From Candidatus Uhrbacteria bacterium CG_4_9_14_3_um_filter_36_7 (GTDB taxonomy: Bacteria > Patescibacteriota > Patescibacteriia > UBA9934 > GWF2-40-263), in the NCBI GenBank assembly GCA_002791255.1, contig PFWS01000013.1, positions 10,777 through 24,423 on the forward strand: DNA of 13,647 nucleotides. The letters are read 5' to 3'. How positions within the stretch are numbered: position 1 is the first letter of the stretch; each line of letters opens with the position of its first letter. Positions 13,453-13,647 of this stretch are shown here, piece after piece. The translations under genes and the position numbers were made by a program. Under the pieces are notes generated by a model that saw only the letters and a program-made list of their open reading frames with translations, was not told the origin of the DNA and did not search any database.

Positions 13453-13647
13453 TTAGCGAGCGGGTTCAACAATCTCGAGCACACATTTCTTGTTGATTTT
13501 CCCACCAAAACTTATCATGAGCTCCCGAAGAGCGTCGGCCGTTCTACCACGGCGACCGATTACTCTTCGAACGTCCTGTGAGTGAACGTTCACCTCGAAA
13601 ATGACGACTTGATTCCCGGGTATGGTTTGAACCATTACACTTTCCGG
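13453..13647 (-). CDS. khpA: KH-domain RNA-binding protein KhpA (N-terminus cut by window edge)
   Basis: The frame is open to the right edge; 64 C-terminal residues are visible, starting PESVMVQTIPGNQ. The single type-II KH domain shows the GxxG RNA-binding loop in DVRRVIGRRGRTADALREL, followed by a strand KCVLEIVEP at the end. This is the pattern of the roughly 80-residue KhpA/YlqC proteins, which bind RNA in the cytoplasm and, with KhpB/Jag in Firmicutes, influence cell division and envelope synthesis. The gene usually sits next to rpsP (ribosomal protein S16), rimM and trmD, so those may lie just beyond the edge; that is inference. Its G+C is about 50% (up to 58% in one 60-base line) against about 33% in a neighbouring gene, and its codons favour C or G in the third position (GTC, GAG, CTC, AAC). 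It ends at a strong terminator. The internal ATG near 13635 is not the true start. Confidence 0.88.
   Translation of the reverse strand, partial: PESVMVQTIPGNQVVIFEVNVHSQDVRRVIGRRGRTADALRELMISFGGKINKKCVLEIVEPAR

Noticed and set aside
13318..13581. Plus-strand frame running through the terminator and into khpA
   Set aside because: It overlaps the ferritin-like gene's end, the hairpin and the antisense of the KH domain; the KH frame has the clear GxxG motif.
1..13647. CRISPR array, insertion sequence or prophage
   Set aside because: No regularly spaced direct repeats, no transposase, integrase or phage gene, and no terminal inverted repeats were seen.

Overview
The window is AT-rich (about one third G+C in the lines counted) bacterial chromosome. 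It carries eleven full-length genes plus one gene cut by each edge, packed tightly on both strands. Proteins read in the standard bacterial code, with TAA, TAG and TGA all used as stops. Only one of the twelve visible start codons has a Shine-Dalgarno-like sequence. The 24-residue N-terminal extension on the Gre factor, the small lipoprotein DsbA-like protein and the lack of ribosome-binding sites remind me of Patescibacteria (Candidate Phyla Radiation). No rRNA or universal marker is present to prove this, so treat it as a moderate-to-low confidence inference.

Left part (1-3352): a minus-strand pair encodes a membrane-anchored HEAT-repeat protein and, overlapping its stop codon, a secreted metzincin-type zinc protease cut by the left edge. 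Divergent from these is a plus-strand pair: a lipoprotein DsbA-like thioredoxin-fold protein with a CPYS (not CxxC) active site, and a GreA/GreB transcript-cleavage factor.

Middle (3361-10135): a minus-strand malic enzyme converges on the Gre gene. Next comes a plus-strand transport pair, a Kef/CPA2 cation-proton antiporter with a C-terminal TrkA-N domain followed by a P2-type Ca2+-transporting ATPase. The ATPase stop codon overlaps the stop of an unrecognised 375-residue minus-strand protein that may be a divergent PD-(D/E)XK-like fold.

Right part (10210-13647): a small GlsB/YeaQ membrane protein converges on a minus-strand alpha/beta-hydrolase to cyclopropane-fatty-acid synthase (cfa) pair, separated by a perfect bidirectional hairpin terminator. 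A ferritin-like four-helix protein follows, with a recognisable sigma70-type promoter that has a palindrome in its spacer. A hairpin terminator then precedes the end of a KH-domain RNA-binding gene (khpA), whose base composition is clearly richer in G+C than the rest.

Taken together, much of the window concerns the cell envelope and stress: ion homeostasis (Kef, Ca2+ pump), membrane lipid modification (Cfa, hydrolase), a general-stress membrane protein (GlsB), a possible redox or metal protein (ferritin-like), and extracytoplasmic proteolysis and thiol chemistry (metzincin, HEAT, DsbA-like). No mobile element, CRISPR array, tRNA or rRNA was seen. The least described items are the HEAT/metzincin pair, the CPYS lipoprotein, the 375-residue orphan and the ferritin-like protein that appears to lack its metal ligands.
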